Source of the DNA: Desulfobacterales bacterium
GTDB lineage: Bacteria; Desulfobacterota; Desulfobacteria; Desulfobacterales; JAQWFD01
Length of the DNA stretch: 61,140 nucleotides
NCBI GenBank assembly: GCA_028704555.1
Contig: JAQWFD010000012.1
Span: forward strand, 28,069 to 89,208
Reading direction: 5' to 3'
The notes below the pieces were generated by a model. The model was not told where the DNA came from. It saw nothing but the letters and a program-made list of their open reading frames with translations, and ran no database searches. Positions 8,734-18,371 of the stretch are shown here, piece by piece; positions within the stretch are counted from its first letter, which is position 1, and each line of letters opens with the position of its first letter. Made by a program: the position numbers and the translations under genes.

Positions 8734-9444
8734 ATGGTAAAAGACGGTATGAAACCTCGAAATTTGATTGAAATTAAACAAAAAATATCATACGAATTCA
8801 AGAACCGGGAATTGCTTGAAGAAGCGCTTCGGCACAGTTCCTTTGTGAACGAATTGTCGAATTCATATTTAAGAGATAATGAGTGTTTTGAATTTTTAGG
8901 TGATGCGGTATTAAATCTGGTCATCGGTCATATCCTCATGATACGGTTTCCGAAATTAAAAGAAGGTCAGCTGTCCAGAATGAGAGCGGCGCTTGTAAAT
9001 GAAACGCAGCTGGCGGATTTAGCCGGAAAGACGGGGTTGGGCGCTTATTTAAGCCTCGGAAAAGGAGAAATCCAGACACAGGGGCGAAAAAAGAAATCTA
9101 TTCTGGCGGATGCTGTTGAAGCGGTTATTGCGGCGGTGTATCTGGATGGAGGGTTTGAAACGGCATTCCGGTTTATCGAATACCATTTCGATCCGATAAT
9201 CAGTTCCATGGATGAACCCGATGGCAATCATGATTACAAAAGTCAGCTGCAGGAGCTGGTGCAGATCAAGCACAAGATGGTTCCGGAGTATAAGGTTATC
9301 GGAGAGTGTGGCCCGGATCATGACAAGATCTTCAGCGTTCAGCTCAACATTCAGGATATTCAGACCGAAGGCGAAGGAAAAAGTAAAAAAATAGCGGAAC
9401 AGGATGCCGCCAGAAAAGCGGTTGAACTATTGATAAAAGAATAA
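8734..9444 (+). CDS. rnc: Ribonuclease III
   Basis: A 236-residue double-strand-specific RNase that processes rRNA precursors and structured mRNAs. The signature NECFEFLGDAVLNLVIG is at residues 49-65, and the catalytic Asp/Glu of the second cluster lies in ILADAVEAVIAAVYLDGG. A C-terminal dsRNA-binding domain (KSQLQELVQIKHKMVPEY ... KKIAEQDAARKAVELL) occupies about residues 165-235. The length is normal. ATG at 8734 is used; ATG at 8749 is an alternative. Confidence 0.95.
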   Translation: MVKDGMKPRNLIEIKQKISYEFKNRELLEEALRHSSFVNELSNSYLRDNECFEFLGDAVLNLVIGHILMIRFPKLKEGQLSRMRAALVNETQLADLAGKTGLGAYLSLGKGEIQTQGRKKKSILADAVEAVIAAVYLDGGFETAFRFIEYHFDPIISSMDEPDGNHDYKSQLQELVQIKHKMVPEYKVIGECGPDHDKIFSVQLNIQDIQTEGEGKSKKIAEQDAARKAVELLIKE

Positions 9445-9447
9445 AAC

Positions 9448-9592
9448 TTGACGGCTGCGTAAAAAGTCCATGCGTTGCGCTTCATTCCGTGTTCACCGGG
9501 GCGTAAATAAGTACGCCCGATTCCACGGAATTTGCGATGCAGCGATTTTTTTATTTTGCCGTCTCAAATTTGATTTTTTACGAGTTTGTCAA
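9448..9592. repeat. Short element with imperfect inverted ends
   Basis: About 145 bases bounded by related inverted ends: TTGACGGCTGCGTAAAAAGT on the left, and TTGACAAACTCGTAAAAAAT read inward from the right. The inside has no coding potential and holds GGGGCGTAAATAAGTACGCC-like pairing. It begins 3 bases after rnc and ends 4 bases before the radical SAM start, so it forms most of that gene's leader. It looks like a MITE or a mobile intergenic hairpin. Confidence 0.6.
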
Positions 9593-9596
9593 ACTT

Positions 9597-10619
9597 ATGC
9601 CGGTTGAACGACCTTTTATTATTCCAATTTTTATTCCTGAAGGCGGGTGTCCGCATCAATGTGCCTTTTGCAATCAGGCTGCCATTACAGGAATTAAACG
9701 ACACCTTCTTTCTCCGGACAAGCTCAGAACGCTGATTGATCAATTTCTTCAGTACAGGGGGCCCCATCGGTCTTCGGTTCAGCTGTCGTTTTACGGGGGG
9801 AATTTCCTGGGGCTGGACAAAAACTGCATGACATCGTTGCTTCAGACTGCAGCGGTATATGTGGATCAAGGCAAGGTGGACAGTCTCAGGTTTTCAACCC
9901 GACCCGATACGGTTGACGAAGAACGCCTTGAGATCCTGAAGGAATATCCCGTTAAAACAATTGAGCTGGGTGTTCAGTCCATGGATGACAGGGTTTTGGA
10001 GATGTCCAGGCGGGGGCATTCGGCCGCGGATTCCGAGCAGGCGACGGCGCTGCTAAAACAGAGAAAGTATGAGATCGGTTTGCAAATGATGGTCGGCCTG
10101 CCGGGTGATGATAAAGACACCTGCCTGGCGACCGGGCAGCGAATAGCCGCCCTTTCACCGGATTTTGTAAGGATTTATCCCACACTGGTGCTTCAAAACA
10201 GTTTGCTGGCAATATGGTATCAAAAAGGGCAATATGTCCCCCTGACCCTTGAACAGGGCATTTCGTGGGTAAAACCCCTGTATCTTTTATTCCGGGAGTA
10301 TGGGATAAAGGTGATTCGAATGGGACTGCAGCCGACGGATGAGCTTTCTGACGGCACGACGGTCCTGGCAGGGCCTTATCATCCGGCGTTCGGTCATCTG
10401 GTCTTCTCGGATGTTTTTCTGGATATGACGTTGTCTCAATTAGCCTCTAAAGCAGATCTGACAGATCCGGTTGTCATTCACGTTCATCCTGGAAGCATCC
10501 CGAAGTTAAGAGGCCATAAAAACCGGAATCTTCGGGAAATAAAAAGCAGATATCATATTGAAACCATTCATATTGTTGCCGATCCGTCCCTGGATGAGAG
10601 CGCGGTCCGGGTGATTTGA
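9597..10619 (+). CDS. Radical SAM protein, Elp3-like
   Basis: A radical SAM enzyme of 340 residues. The 4Fe-4S motif CxxxCxxC is in GGCPHQCAFCNQ near residue 17. SAM-binding features follow: SFYGGNFLG, the RPD motif in FSTRPDTVDEERL, and IELGVQSMDDRVLEMSRRGH. This order is that of the Elp3/COG1243 group, but the acetyltransferase half of Elp3 is missing, so the substrate is unknown. ATG at 9597 is used because the upstream open frame is the repeat element. The methyltransferase gene follows after 30 bases. Confidence 0.8.
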   Translation: MPVERPFIIPIFIPEGGCPHQCAFCNQAAITGIKRHLLSPDKLRTLIDQFLQYRGPHRSSVQLSFYGGNFLGLDKNCMTSLLQTAAVYVDQGKVDSLRFSTRPDTVDEERLEILKEYPVKTIELGVQSMDDRVLEMSRRGHSAADSEQATALLKQRKYEIGLQMMVGLPGDDKDTCLATGQRIAALSPDFVRIYPTLVLQNSLLAIWYQKGQYVPLTLEQGISWVKPLYLLFREYGIKVIRMGLQPTDELSDGTTVLAGPYHPAFGHLVFSDVFLDMTLSQLASKADLTDPVVIHVHPGSIPKLRGHKNRNLREIKSRYHIETIHIVADPSLDESAVRVI

Positions 10620-10649
10620 CAGTGTATATCCGATAAAGGAATTGCCGAT

Positions 10650-11462
10650 ATGGTTACCAGCAGTAATTATATTATGGAAAGTGAAGAAGAGTCGTTGCGT
10701 CTGGATTGGAAAACCGACACCGCACAGGTGTGTCAGCAGGCCTTGTGGGCCGGAATCAAGCCGGGGATGAGAGTGGCTGATATCGGATGTGGTCCAGGCA
10801 AAACGACCAGTTGCCTTAATGAACTGGTTCAGCCGGATGGCAGTGCGGTTGGCATCGACTTTTCCGGGCAGAGGATTCTGTATGCGGAAAACCATAATCA
10901 GGCCAGAGGGCTGACATTTATTCAAAAGGACTTTCTGGCTCCTTTGGATGAATTGGGTGCGGTGGATTTTATCTGGATTCGGTTTGTTCTGGAATACCAT
11001 CGGTCCAGGAGTTATGAAATCATAAAGAATATAACAAAAATTCTTGAACCGGGGGGTATCCTGTGCATGATCGATCTGGATCTGAACTGCCTGTGCCATT
11101 ACGGTATGCCCCGGCGGCTTGAGCTGGCCGTTTTCAATATCATGGATACGTTGGAAAAACATGCGGATTTTGATCCCTATGCCGGGAGAAAACTCTATTC
11201 CTTCTGTTACGATCTTGGTTATGAGGATATCGATGTCTCCGTAGCGTCTCATCATTTATTTTATGGTGGAATCAACGCATCGGACATGTATAACTGGACT
11301 CAGAAAGTGAAGATCGCCGCAAAAGAATCCGGGTACGATTTTAAAGAATATGGCGGAGATTATCATTGCTTCTATCGGGAGTTTCAAGATTTTTTCAGTA
11401 ACCCCAAACGGTTTACCTATACTCCCCTGATTGCCTGCCGCGGGCGGAAACCTTCGCTCTGA
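10650..11462 (+). CDS. Class I SAM-dependent methyltransferase
   Basis: A 270-residue methyltransferase with the SAM-binding glycine motif VADIGCGPGKTTSCL near residue 43, an acidic strand end VGIDFSGQRI, and a motif IV-like VDFIWIRFVLEY. The C-terminal third is less typical and may bind the substrate, which is unknown. Its last 50 bases overlap the end of the convergent HD-GYP gene on the other strand. It probably forms an operon with the radical SAM gene. Confidence 0.82.
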   Translation: MVTSSNYIMESEEESLRLDWKTDTAQVCQQALWAGIKPGMRVADIGCGPGKTTSCLNELVQPDGSAVGIDFSGQRILYAENHNQARGLTFIQKDFLAPLDELGAVDFIWIRFVLEYHRSRSYEIIKNITKILEPGGILCMIDLDLNCLCHYGMPRRLELAVFNIMDTLEKHADFDPYAGRKLYSFCYDLGYEDIDVSVASHHLFYGGINASDMYNWTQKVKIAAKESGYDFKEYGGDYHCFYREFQDFFSNPKRFTYTPLIACRGRKPSL

Positions 11463-13467
11463 CCATGAGGATATCCTCGCTTCCGGGAGCGGGGGAGAGG
11501 GCATTGGACTGGGTATCTGATTCCGGAAGCAGAGAAACTGTAAGTTTGTTTTCAAAGGATTTGGTAAAGTAGTTCCAGAATGCATCAACAATATCTTCGT
11601 CCAGGTGCTGATTACATTCCTCCTTTAATATGCCTAACGCTTTGTCTACGGGCATCGGGTCGCGGTAATGACGTTTGGCGGTAATCGCTTCGAAAATGTC
11701 AGCTACTGCGATTATTTTCGATCCCAATGGAATGTCTTCCCCTTTCAGGCCATCAGGATACCCGCTGCCGTCATTTTTTTCATGATGCGCCCCTGCAATT
11801 TCAGGGATAAGACTGAATATTCCCTCAAAATTGATCTGTTTGAGAATTTCTCGGGTTTGGACGGCATGGGTTTTTACGATATCACGCTCCTGGTCGGTCA
11901 GGGTGCCCCTTTTCTTTAAAATAGAGTCCGGAATGGCAATTTTACCATAATCATGGAGAAGGGCGGCGACTCGTATCATTTCCGTGTATTCTTCGGAAAG
12001 CCCCAATTCCCGACAGATGCCTACCGCATATTCGGTCACTTTTTCAGAATGGCCGGCCGTCAGTGGGTCACGCGCATCAATGCTGGCAGCCAATACCTGA
12101 ATAAACGATTTGAACTGTTTGGTGCGGTTATTCAGCAGATCCGCATTTCGGATGCTGATGCCGATGCTGGTGGAAATGCCCATCAGCAAGCTGACGTCAC
12201 TTTGAACCAGAGCCCTTTTGGATTCGATATTATCCAGAGCAAATATTCCGATTGATTCCCCCTCACATACCACCGGGCAGCATATAAAGGATTGCGTACC
12301 CAGTTGCTTTGAGAATTCCAGGCTGCGCAGGGAAAGGTTCTCCTCGATGTCTTTGATATTGTTGATCAGAAAAGGCCGCTGTTCCCGGAATGAGACAATG
12401 AAAATACCCTTGGATTCAGGGTTGTCCAGGCGAAAGCGAGTGTGCTGAAACAACTTGAGCTGGCCGTCGGTATAGCCGAATCCGGCACGAAATATCAGCC
12501 GGTTTTTTTCCGGATTGGCAAGCAGAATAATGCCGCGGTCATAATCCAGGCGGTTTTGTGAGATTTGAATGACATTGCTCAGAATGTTTTCAACGGTTGT
12601 GTGCCGACTGATTGCCTGGCCGATTTCATTGGTTACCAGTATATTGTTGTAGTTGATATTTATCTGCTCAACCAGTTTGTCCGCAGAGACCATCTGGTAT
12701 TCAAGACTGGTCAGCAGGTCTTTCTCATGAATTTTCTGGCTGATTAACGCCAGTGTCAGGTAAATGACGCCTGAAACCGGTGCAATGGTTTCCAGGGTCA
12801 GCAACGGATTTTTGATCAGGAACCAACAGGAGCACAGAAATAGAATCAATCCCGTAAATTTGCTGATTTTGAGCCAGATATCCGATGGGTTTTTTTGCCA
12901 TGAGATTACATAACGGCAATGCCTGTCGCCTTTGAATATGCATTCGGGATGATGTATAGTCGGGCGTTTGTTGTTGAAAATAATTGCGATGGCTTCAAAA
13001 TAACCGATTCGGTTTTCACATTGAAACGGTTTTTCCTGCACACCGTCTGCTGGGGTTACAATGATTTCAACCTTATTGGCGGCTATGGCCCGGGATTCAT
13101 AAACCGCGGATCGTGTAAAATTGCGTGTTATTTTTGTTATTTTTTCGACAACTTTCTTTGGTCCAATCAGTCCGAGTATGTAATGCCTCATCGCACCGAT
13201 GGATTCAGGCGATGCAGCATACCTTCCCGCTTCACGGGCGATATCTTCATTATGGGTCAGCTGTACCAGTCGTTCATAAAACAGATTGATTTGCGTTTGA
13301 GTAAACCAGTGCCCCTGATCGGCAACCTCGTATGGTTTCATTCGGGCGTAATTCAGCAAGTCATCGATGTCGATAGGACTGTATTTCTGTTGGATCAGTT
13401 TTATGTATGTGTCGATAATCCTGCTGTTATACAAAGGCTTTTCGTTTAAGTTATCCGAGGTGTTCAT
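11413..13467 (-). CDS. HD-GYP c-di-GMP phosphodiesterase with N-terminal sensor and GAF domain
   Basis: A 684-residue signalling protein. Residues 1-190 form a sensor module ending in HHPECIFKGDRHCRYVISW, a Cys-rich tail reminiscent of V4R-type ligand-binding domains. Two hydrophobic segments follow (about 200-245). A GAF-like domain spans about 280-440. The C-terminal HD-GYP domain has LLHDYGKIAIPDSIL, HHEKNDGSGYPDG and ADIFEAITAKRHYRD, all catalytic parts intact. HD-GYP enzymes hydrolyse c-di-GMP. The 3' end overlaps the convergent methyltransferase gene by 50 bases. The PilZ gene upstream on the same strand is a possible partner in the same signalling circuit. Confidence 0.88.
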   Translation of the reverse strand: MNTSDNLNEKPLYNSRIIDTYIKLIQQKYSPIDIDDLLNYARMKPYEVADQGHWFTQTQINLFYERLVQLTHNEDIAREAGRYAASPESIGAMRHYILGLIGPKKVVEKITKITRNFTRSAVYESRAIAANKVEIIVTPADGVQEKPFQCENRIGYFEAIAIIFNNKRPTIHHPECIFKGDRHCRYVISWQKNPSDIWLKISKFTGLILFLCSCWFLIKNPLLTLETIAPVSGVIYLTLALISQKIHEKDLLTSLEYQMVSADKLVEQININYNNILVTNEIGQAISRHTTVENILSNVIQISQNRLDYDRGIILLANPEKNRLIFRAGFGYTDGQLKLFQHTRFRLDNPESKGIFIVSFREQRPFLINNIKDIEENLSLRSLEFSKQLGTQSFICCPVVCEGESIGIFALDNIESKRALVQSDVSLLMGISTSIGISIRNADLLNNRTKQFKSFIQVLAASIDARDPLTAGHSEKVTEYAVGICRELGLSEEYTEMIRVAALLHDYGKIAIPDSILKKRGTLTDQERDIVKTHAVQTREILKQINFEGIFSLIPEIAGAHHEKNDGSGYPDGLKGEDIPLGSKIIAVADIFEAITAKRHYRDPMPVDKALGILKEECNQHLDEDIVDAFWNYFTKSFENKLTVSLLPESDTQSNALSPAPGSEDILMVRAKVSARGRQSGEYR

Positions 13468-13774
13468 TTTGATTCATTTGATTTGAAACACGTTATTAGT
13501 TAAACTGATCAATATAAATCGGTATTTGGAAGTGCCCCTGTGAAGATGACCTTCTTCAGGACAGCTTCTCTCGGAATATTCGATTTGTAAAGCAAACCCG
13601 TAAATATATCTTCACCACCGTTAACCTCTATAAACACTTTATATGATTTTTTCAAGTAAAGTGTTTTGATTGGACAAGGGCGGTGAAAAAAATTTGGCTT
13701 ATTTTTTTTAAACAAGAGGGACTTTGACGCTCAAGTCTCTCTGAGAGCTGGCCGGAGGAATTCGGAGGGCAGAG
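13468..13774. other. Gap between PilZ and HD-GYP genes
   Basis: 307 bases, AT-rich near the HD-GYP start and with no convincing gene. A 68-codon minus-strand frame (13509-13715) has no ribosome site or recognisable similarity. Nothing else is seen. Confidence 0.4.
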
Positions 13775-15823
13775 TTAATAGCGTATACATCGCAGCATTT
13801 TGTTTAAAAATTTGAAATAATTATCCGTAAACTGAGTGTTCAGTACCCATAGATTATATTTTTTTTCAACCTTGATGGAGTGACTTTCGGCATACGTTTC
13901 CGGATAGATCAACAGCGGAATCTGATCCTGTTCAAAATTTGAATCAAGTGTCGCCAAAGATGCATATAATATATCTTTTGTCAGTTCCTCCGGGTCCAGA
14001 ATAATCACATTGGCACTGCTGGTCAGATCCGACAGGTTCAGGCCGATATCCGATATGTTGATCGAAAGCACCGCCGTTAAGCGGTTATTTTTTTTAAGAG
14101 AAAAAATAGAGCATTTTCTTTTTAATCCGGCTTTTTGGTACGCCTCGGACAATTCGGTAAAATCTTGTCCATGGGGCTTGAGGCCGATTGCATCGAGCAT
14201 CAACCCTCCGGATGCATTTTCATAAAAACTTTCCAGCTCGGTAAGCTCATCGTCAGTGTTTTGAGTTAATTGCCAACCTTGCGGTAGGGCCAGATGTGAA
14301 ATTTCGGCTTTGTCGTAATGGAGGTATGAAAACGTGTCGATGGAGCACCCTTTTGGATGATCGATACGCGTTTGTGCCCCGCCAAAAACTCGGTTCGGGA
14401 ATTTATTGTCCGGTCTGTAATAGCAGATCAGGTACTCCATGTGAATGGAATAAAGGCTGTGGGAATCATTAATAAACCTCCCGATCTGATTCAGTACCGT
14501 CAGACCGGCCAGGGGGGATTCGCTTTTCCGGGAAGCATGGTGGTGAATCAGCCAGGTATTCGGATAAAACCGGATCGTCGCCATATGAGCCAGAATCCGG
14601 CCGTTTTTCTGGTTGATAAAATGCCGGGCAATACCTGGATGCTGGGTATATATTTTTTTATACGTCTGTTTAACAGCCGTTTTGTTGGCTTCGATATGTG
14701 CATATTTTCCCGGATAAATAAAGCCGGTTTCAAAGAAGAAATTCCACAGCTCCTCCAGATCGATATCCTTGCACATATAGGTATGAGAATCTTCAGCCTG
14801 GTACAGAAGTGACAAAAGTTTGATGTGGTCCTGAATATCCATGTCGAGAATGGTGAAGCCGTATTTGATCTGCTTTTTTCCCGAGCCGTTATCGAGGCTT
14901 TTTTTATAAACTATCTGCGCCATGCATTTAATAATAAACGTGTTTGCGAAACTCATCGAGAGATCAGAAATGGTCAGGCCCGGTAATAATCCGGAAAATG
15001 TGTCAATCTCGATAACCGAAAATCCCAAACCCGATAGATCGTGTATCTTCAGATTAATTATTTTACGGGTGACTGGATGCTGAAATGTAATGTCGGGAGA
15101 GGGGGAAAGACGCTGCCGGGTGCTTCGATACTCTTTGGGTTTAAAACGTCGTCTGGCCTGCTGCTGAATGGGTTGAAGATTATAACTCCGGGTGTATTGG
15201 CCGCTGCTTTGGCTGGCTATCCGGCATTGGCCTGAGTAGATAGTTTCATTTTTATCATGAATAATGATGCTTACCAGGGATTGAGAGTCAATCCACTGAA
15301 ATGATTGCGGGGGTTTATACGAAATATCGACGCTTAAATTTTCCGGACCGAATTCTTTCAACGTTCCGGAAAATACGGCACTGTTTTGAATCAGCGTTAT
15401 ATCGATACCATTACAGCAATGTCTCGTATGGGTTTGAATTTGGGCCTCTAAACATGAATCCGTTAGCCGGAAACAGACTGTGTGATCGTCCATTCGGATT
15501 AATTGAGGAGCGATCAGGAATTGCATATGATCGTCAGAAAAAACAAGGTTCTCAAAACGGTACGATTCTGTGAGGTGATGAATATCCTCTTTGTTTGCCC
15601 AGGTGCATTCTAGCAAGTCATTGGTACATGGCTTGGGTTTGATATCGCATGTAATCGTGTGCGGTAATTTTCTGTGTGTGAGATTCATCAGAATGGTATC
15701 ATTCTGGAAGTTGATAAAGTTCAGCTTGTTGATTAGTAATGATTTGCTGATTTTTACAGTAGTTGAGCGTTTTGAATCGTCTTCTGCTGAAAGAATCGGA
15801 ACAATATCTGATGTAAGTTGCAC
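13775..15823 (-). CDS. Large PilZ-domain protein with C-terminal acyltransferase-like region
   Basis: A 682-residue protein. A PilZ c-di-GMP-binding domain is indicated by the Arg-rich switch ARRRFKPKEYRSTRQR near residue 225 followed by the D/NxSxxG motif IHDLSGLGFSVIE near 263. The roughly 210 residues before it resemble a YcgR-like beta domain. The C-terminal half (about 360-682) has a GNAT-like feel (HIEANKTAVKQTYKKIY, AHMATIRFYPNTWLIHH), but the family is not certain. It probably senses c-di-GMP made or removed by other proteins, such as the HD-GYP enzyme encoded next on the same strand. Confidence 0.7.
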   Translation of the reverse strand: MQLTSDIVPILSAEDDSKRSTTVKISKSLLINKLNFINFQNDTILMNLTHRKLPHTITCDIKPKPCTNDLLECTWANKEDIHHLTESYRFENLVFSDDHMQFLIAPQLIRMDDHTVCFRLTDSCLEAQIQTHTRHCCNGIDITLIQNSAVFSGTLKEFGPENLSVDISYKPPQSFQWIDSQSLVSIIIHDKNETIYSGQCRIASQSSGQYTRSYNLQPIQQQARRRFKPKEYRSTRQRLSPSPDITFQHPVTRKIINLKIHDLSGLGFSVIEIDTFSGLLPGLTISDLSMSFANTFIIKCMAQIVYKKSLDNGSGKKQIKYGFTILDMDIQDHIKLLSLLYQAEDSHTYMCKDIDLEELWNFFFETGFIYPGKYAHIEANKTAVKQTYKKIYTQHPGIARHFINQKNGRILAHMATIRFYPNTWLIHHHASRKSESPLAGLTVLNQIGRFINDSHSLYSIHMEYLICYYRPDNKFPNRVFGGAQTRIDHPKGCSIDTFSYLHYDKAEISHLALPQGWQLTQNTDDELTELESFYENASGGLMLDAIGLKPHGQDFTELSEAYQKAGLKRKCSIFSLKKNNRLTAVLSINISDIGLNLSDLTSSANVIILDPEELTKDILYASLATLDSNFEQDQIPLLIYPETYAESHSIKVEKKYNLWVLNTQFTDNYFKFLNKMLRCIRY

Positions 15824-16945
15824 AGTCCTGTCCCATCAAATGTTGACAAAAGTTCTGATCGTCAATTCTTTAGGGGCCGTTACGAAATAACCATTACATT
15901 TCTATCCATTTTGATACGGCCCTTTATGCCGGTTAAGACATTACAATGTTATAGTTATTTTTGAACAACGGCTTAACACTGAAGAATTAAAACCGATCGA
16001 TTAAAATACGTATAACCAATTCCAAAAACCCTGGGCTCTCGTAACGATTAATGCAACAAATTTATGATAGCAGCCTGCAGAAAAAAGTTTTGCCTTCCGG
16101 CATTTGTAGACTTTTTTTGCCGCCCTCAGGCAACCCCGGCTATGACAATCCGACTCCCCTGTGCCGGACGAATTGCATAAGCGTCGTCTTCCGCGCAGGA
16201 ATAAATTGGACCCAAAGCAGTAAAAAAATCTATATTTCCATCATGACGACAAATTGTTACATAGCCATCTGCGGGCTCAACGCTTTGGGAAAGTATATGT
16301 ATTTTTTGCTGAAACGCAAGGATTTTCCTACGGTAAGCTGCGCATTTTAATGCGATGTATTTTAGCTATAGTCAAGTTATATTTGTAATTTACTTGCCTG
16401 GGGGCAGGGGTCCTGAAGCTCAGGGAAGGCGAAGTGATTTTAATTGCAGTATCCAAAATGATTTTGCATGATGTCCGGTGTGAAAAATCGGGATCCCGGC
16501 ATAAAGCCTTGCAGCTTGACATGTTCATGTGCCCAGCATATAGTTAACGTATATATATGCCTCATTTGGTCATTGCTTCACTCTTTATCATCTTGATCCG
16601 TTCATATCAAAGGTTCCTTTTTATACGATCGTAATACATCGTGGTCTGACAACTTGTGCTGTCCTGATCATTGCCATTATAACCGCCGGGCCGGGTTGAA
16701 CAGGCATGGACGTCAACGGATATGGAGAGGCCAGCCAGATTGAGGGGGAATTCTCAAATCATCTGCTAATCCAATCCATCCTGTCCCGGATTCGTTTACT
16801 GCCAGCGGGCGCCCATTTTTTCAGATTTTGAATAAAGGCTCTACAACGCATTGTAAAGTTCACCATTGAAGAAAATTAATGAGATTCTTGAGTCGGGTCG
16901 TGGATAGGGGGGTCGATTCTAATCGGTAAACAAAGAGGGGGAAAA
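15824..16945. other. Long gene-free region with tandem hairpins
   Basis: About 1.1 kb with no gene I can support. Around 16091-16133 two small hairpins stand close together: TGCC/GGCA with loop TTCC (16091-16102), and TTGCC/GGCAA with a 7-base loop (16117-16133). A run of seven T lies between them (16112-16118). Short open frames in the region have no ribosome sites and no protein-like composition. Confidence 0.5.
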
Positions 16946-18283
16946 ATGATAGCAAAAACCTTTAAGCAGCTTCTTGTTTTTATTCTCGGTTTAATGATGG
17001 TCGGTTGCGCTGCTCGAGCACCTGTTCAGGAAGCGCCTTTTTTTGAACCGTTTGGTCTGAATTCAAAAATTCAGTCCGGTGCGTTTGTGCAAAAGGTGGA
17101 TAATTATCTGATTATCCTGGATGCATCTCAATCCATGTCAACCGCATACAAATATAAGGATTATAGCAAATTTACCTTTACCAAAGAAATCATTCGGCGG
17201 ATGAATCAGGCACTGCCGGATTTGAAAATCAACGGGGCACTGAGAACGTTCGGGCATGGGGCCTGTCTGCCGAAAGAATTAACCCTGCTGATCAATCCCC
17301 TGGATACCCACACAAAATCCAGACTGGATGCGGGGCTTGAAAAGGTGTCCTGTGCAGGGGGTACAAGTCCCATTCGTGAGGCTGTTCAGGCTGTTGAAGA
17401 AGACCTGAGCCAGGCCCAGGGGAGTACGGCGCTCATTATTTTCAGCGATGGAAAGGATATGAATGAAACGCCGGTGGCGGCTGCCAAACGCATAAAAGGT
17501 CGATTTGGGGATAAATTGTGCATTTATACGGTACTGGTGGGCGATGATCCTGCAGGCCAGATTTTGATGGAAAAGATCGCAACCGCCGGGGAATGCGGAT
17601 TTTCGCTTAATGCCGAGGATATCGCCACGGGCCAGGGGATGGCAAATTTTGTTGAACGGGTATTTTTAAAGGAAGGGAAAGATTCTGACGGCGATGGGAT
17701 CATGGATAAACTGGATCGGTGTCCGGGTACGCCCAAAGGGGTTACGGTCGATAGCAACGGGTGCCCGGTGGATTCGGATGGGGATGGTATTTCCGATGAC
17801 CTGGACCGCTGCCCGAATACGCCCGCGGGTGTCCGGGTCGACAGATACGGCTGTCCATTGGTTATCGATACGGATGGCGACGGTGTCTCCGATGCTCTGG
17901 ATCAGTGTCCGGATACCCCCAGGGGCGCGGCCGTAAATGATGTGGGTTGCTGGGTATGCAACCCCGTGCAATTTGAATTTGATAAATGGAAGATCACCCC
18001 TCAGCATTACGATGCGCTTGAAGGGCTGCTGCGGTGTTTAAAACAGTCGCCTTCATTGACGTTCGAAGTCCAGGGGCATACCTGTAATATCGGTACGGGA
18101 CCGTATAATCAGACATTGTCAGAAAAACGGGCCAGATCCGTCATGGAATACCTGGTAATAAAAGGCGTTGAGAAGGATCGGCTGATGATCAGGGGCTATG
18201 GCTTGACGCAGCCGATTGATTCGAATGAAACAAGAGAGGGAAGATCAAAAAACAGGCGGGTGCAGTTAAAACCGATTGATTAA
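16946..18283 (+). CDS. Outer-membrane lipoprotein with VWA, TSP type-3 repeats and OmpA domain
   Basis: A 445-residue envelope protein. The lipoprotein signal ends in the lipobox MVGC at about residues 18-21. A von Willebrand A domain follows with the MIDAS motif DASQS near 55 and ALIIFSDGKD near 165. Three thrombospondin type-3 calcium repeats (SDGDGIMDKLDRCPGTPKG and two similar units) cover about 247-330. The C-terminal OmpA-like peptidoglycan-binding domain has FEVQGHTCN and SEKRARSVMEYL. The protein probably links outer membrane and peptidoglycan and may bind a partner through the VWA domain. The start has a GAGGGGG ribosome site. Confidence 0.88.
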   Translation: MIAKTFKQLLVFILGLMMVGCAARAPVQEAPFFEPFGLNSKIQSGAFVQKVDNYLIILDASQSMSTAYKYKDYSKFTFTKEIIRRMNQALPDLKINGALRTFGHGACLPKELTLLINPLDTHTKSRLDAGLEKVSCAGGTSPIREAVQAVEEDLSQAQGSTALIIFSDGKDMNETPVAAAKRIKGRFGDKLCIYTVLVGDDPAGQILMEKIATAGECGFSLNAEDIATGQGMANFVERVFLKEGKDSDGDGIMDKLDRCPGTPKGVTVDSNGCPVDSDGDGISDDLDRCPNTPAGVRVDRYGCPLVIDTDGDGVSDALDQCPDTPRGAAVNDVGCWVCNPVQFEFDKWKITPQHYDALEGLLRCLKQSPSLTFEVQGHTCNIGTGPYNQTLSEKRARSVMEYLVIKGVEKDRLMIRGYGLTQPIDSNETREGRSKNRRVQLKPID

Positions 18284-18325
18284 TCATATAATGCGTGCCT
18301 GAAATCCGGGAAAACGATATGTTGC

Positions 18326-18354
18326 CGGGGCAGGCGAACTGTCTGCCCCGCTTT
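18326..18354 (+). terminator. Rho-independent terminator
   Basis: CGGGGCAG and CTGCCCCG form a perfect 8-bp stem with a 9-base loop, followed by CTTTTC. It lies 43 bases after the VWA/OmpA lipoprotein gene. Confidence 0.75.
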
Positions 18355-18371
18355 TCATCTGGATAGTATAG

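Noticed and set aside
13509..13715. 68-codon minus-strand frame between PilZ and HD-GYP genes
   Set aside because: No ribosome site, no recognised family, in an AT-rich leader.
16051..16350. 99-codon frame in the 1.1-kb gap
   Set aside because: Runs through the tandem hairpins and has no ribosome site; composition is not protein-like.
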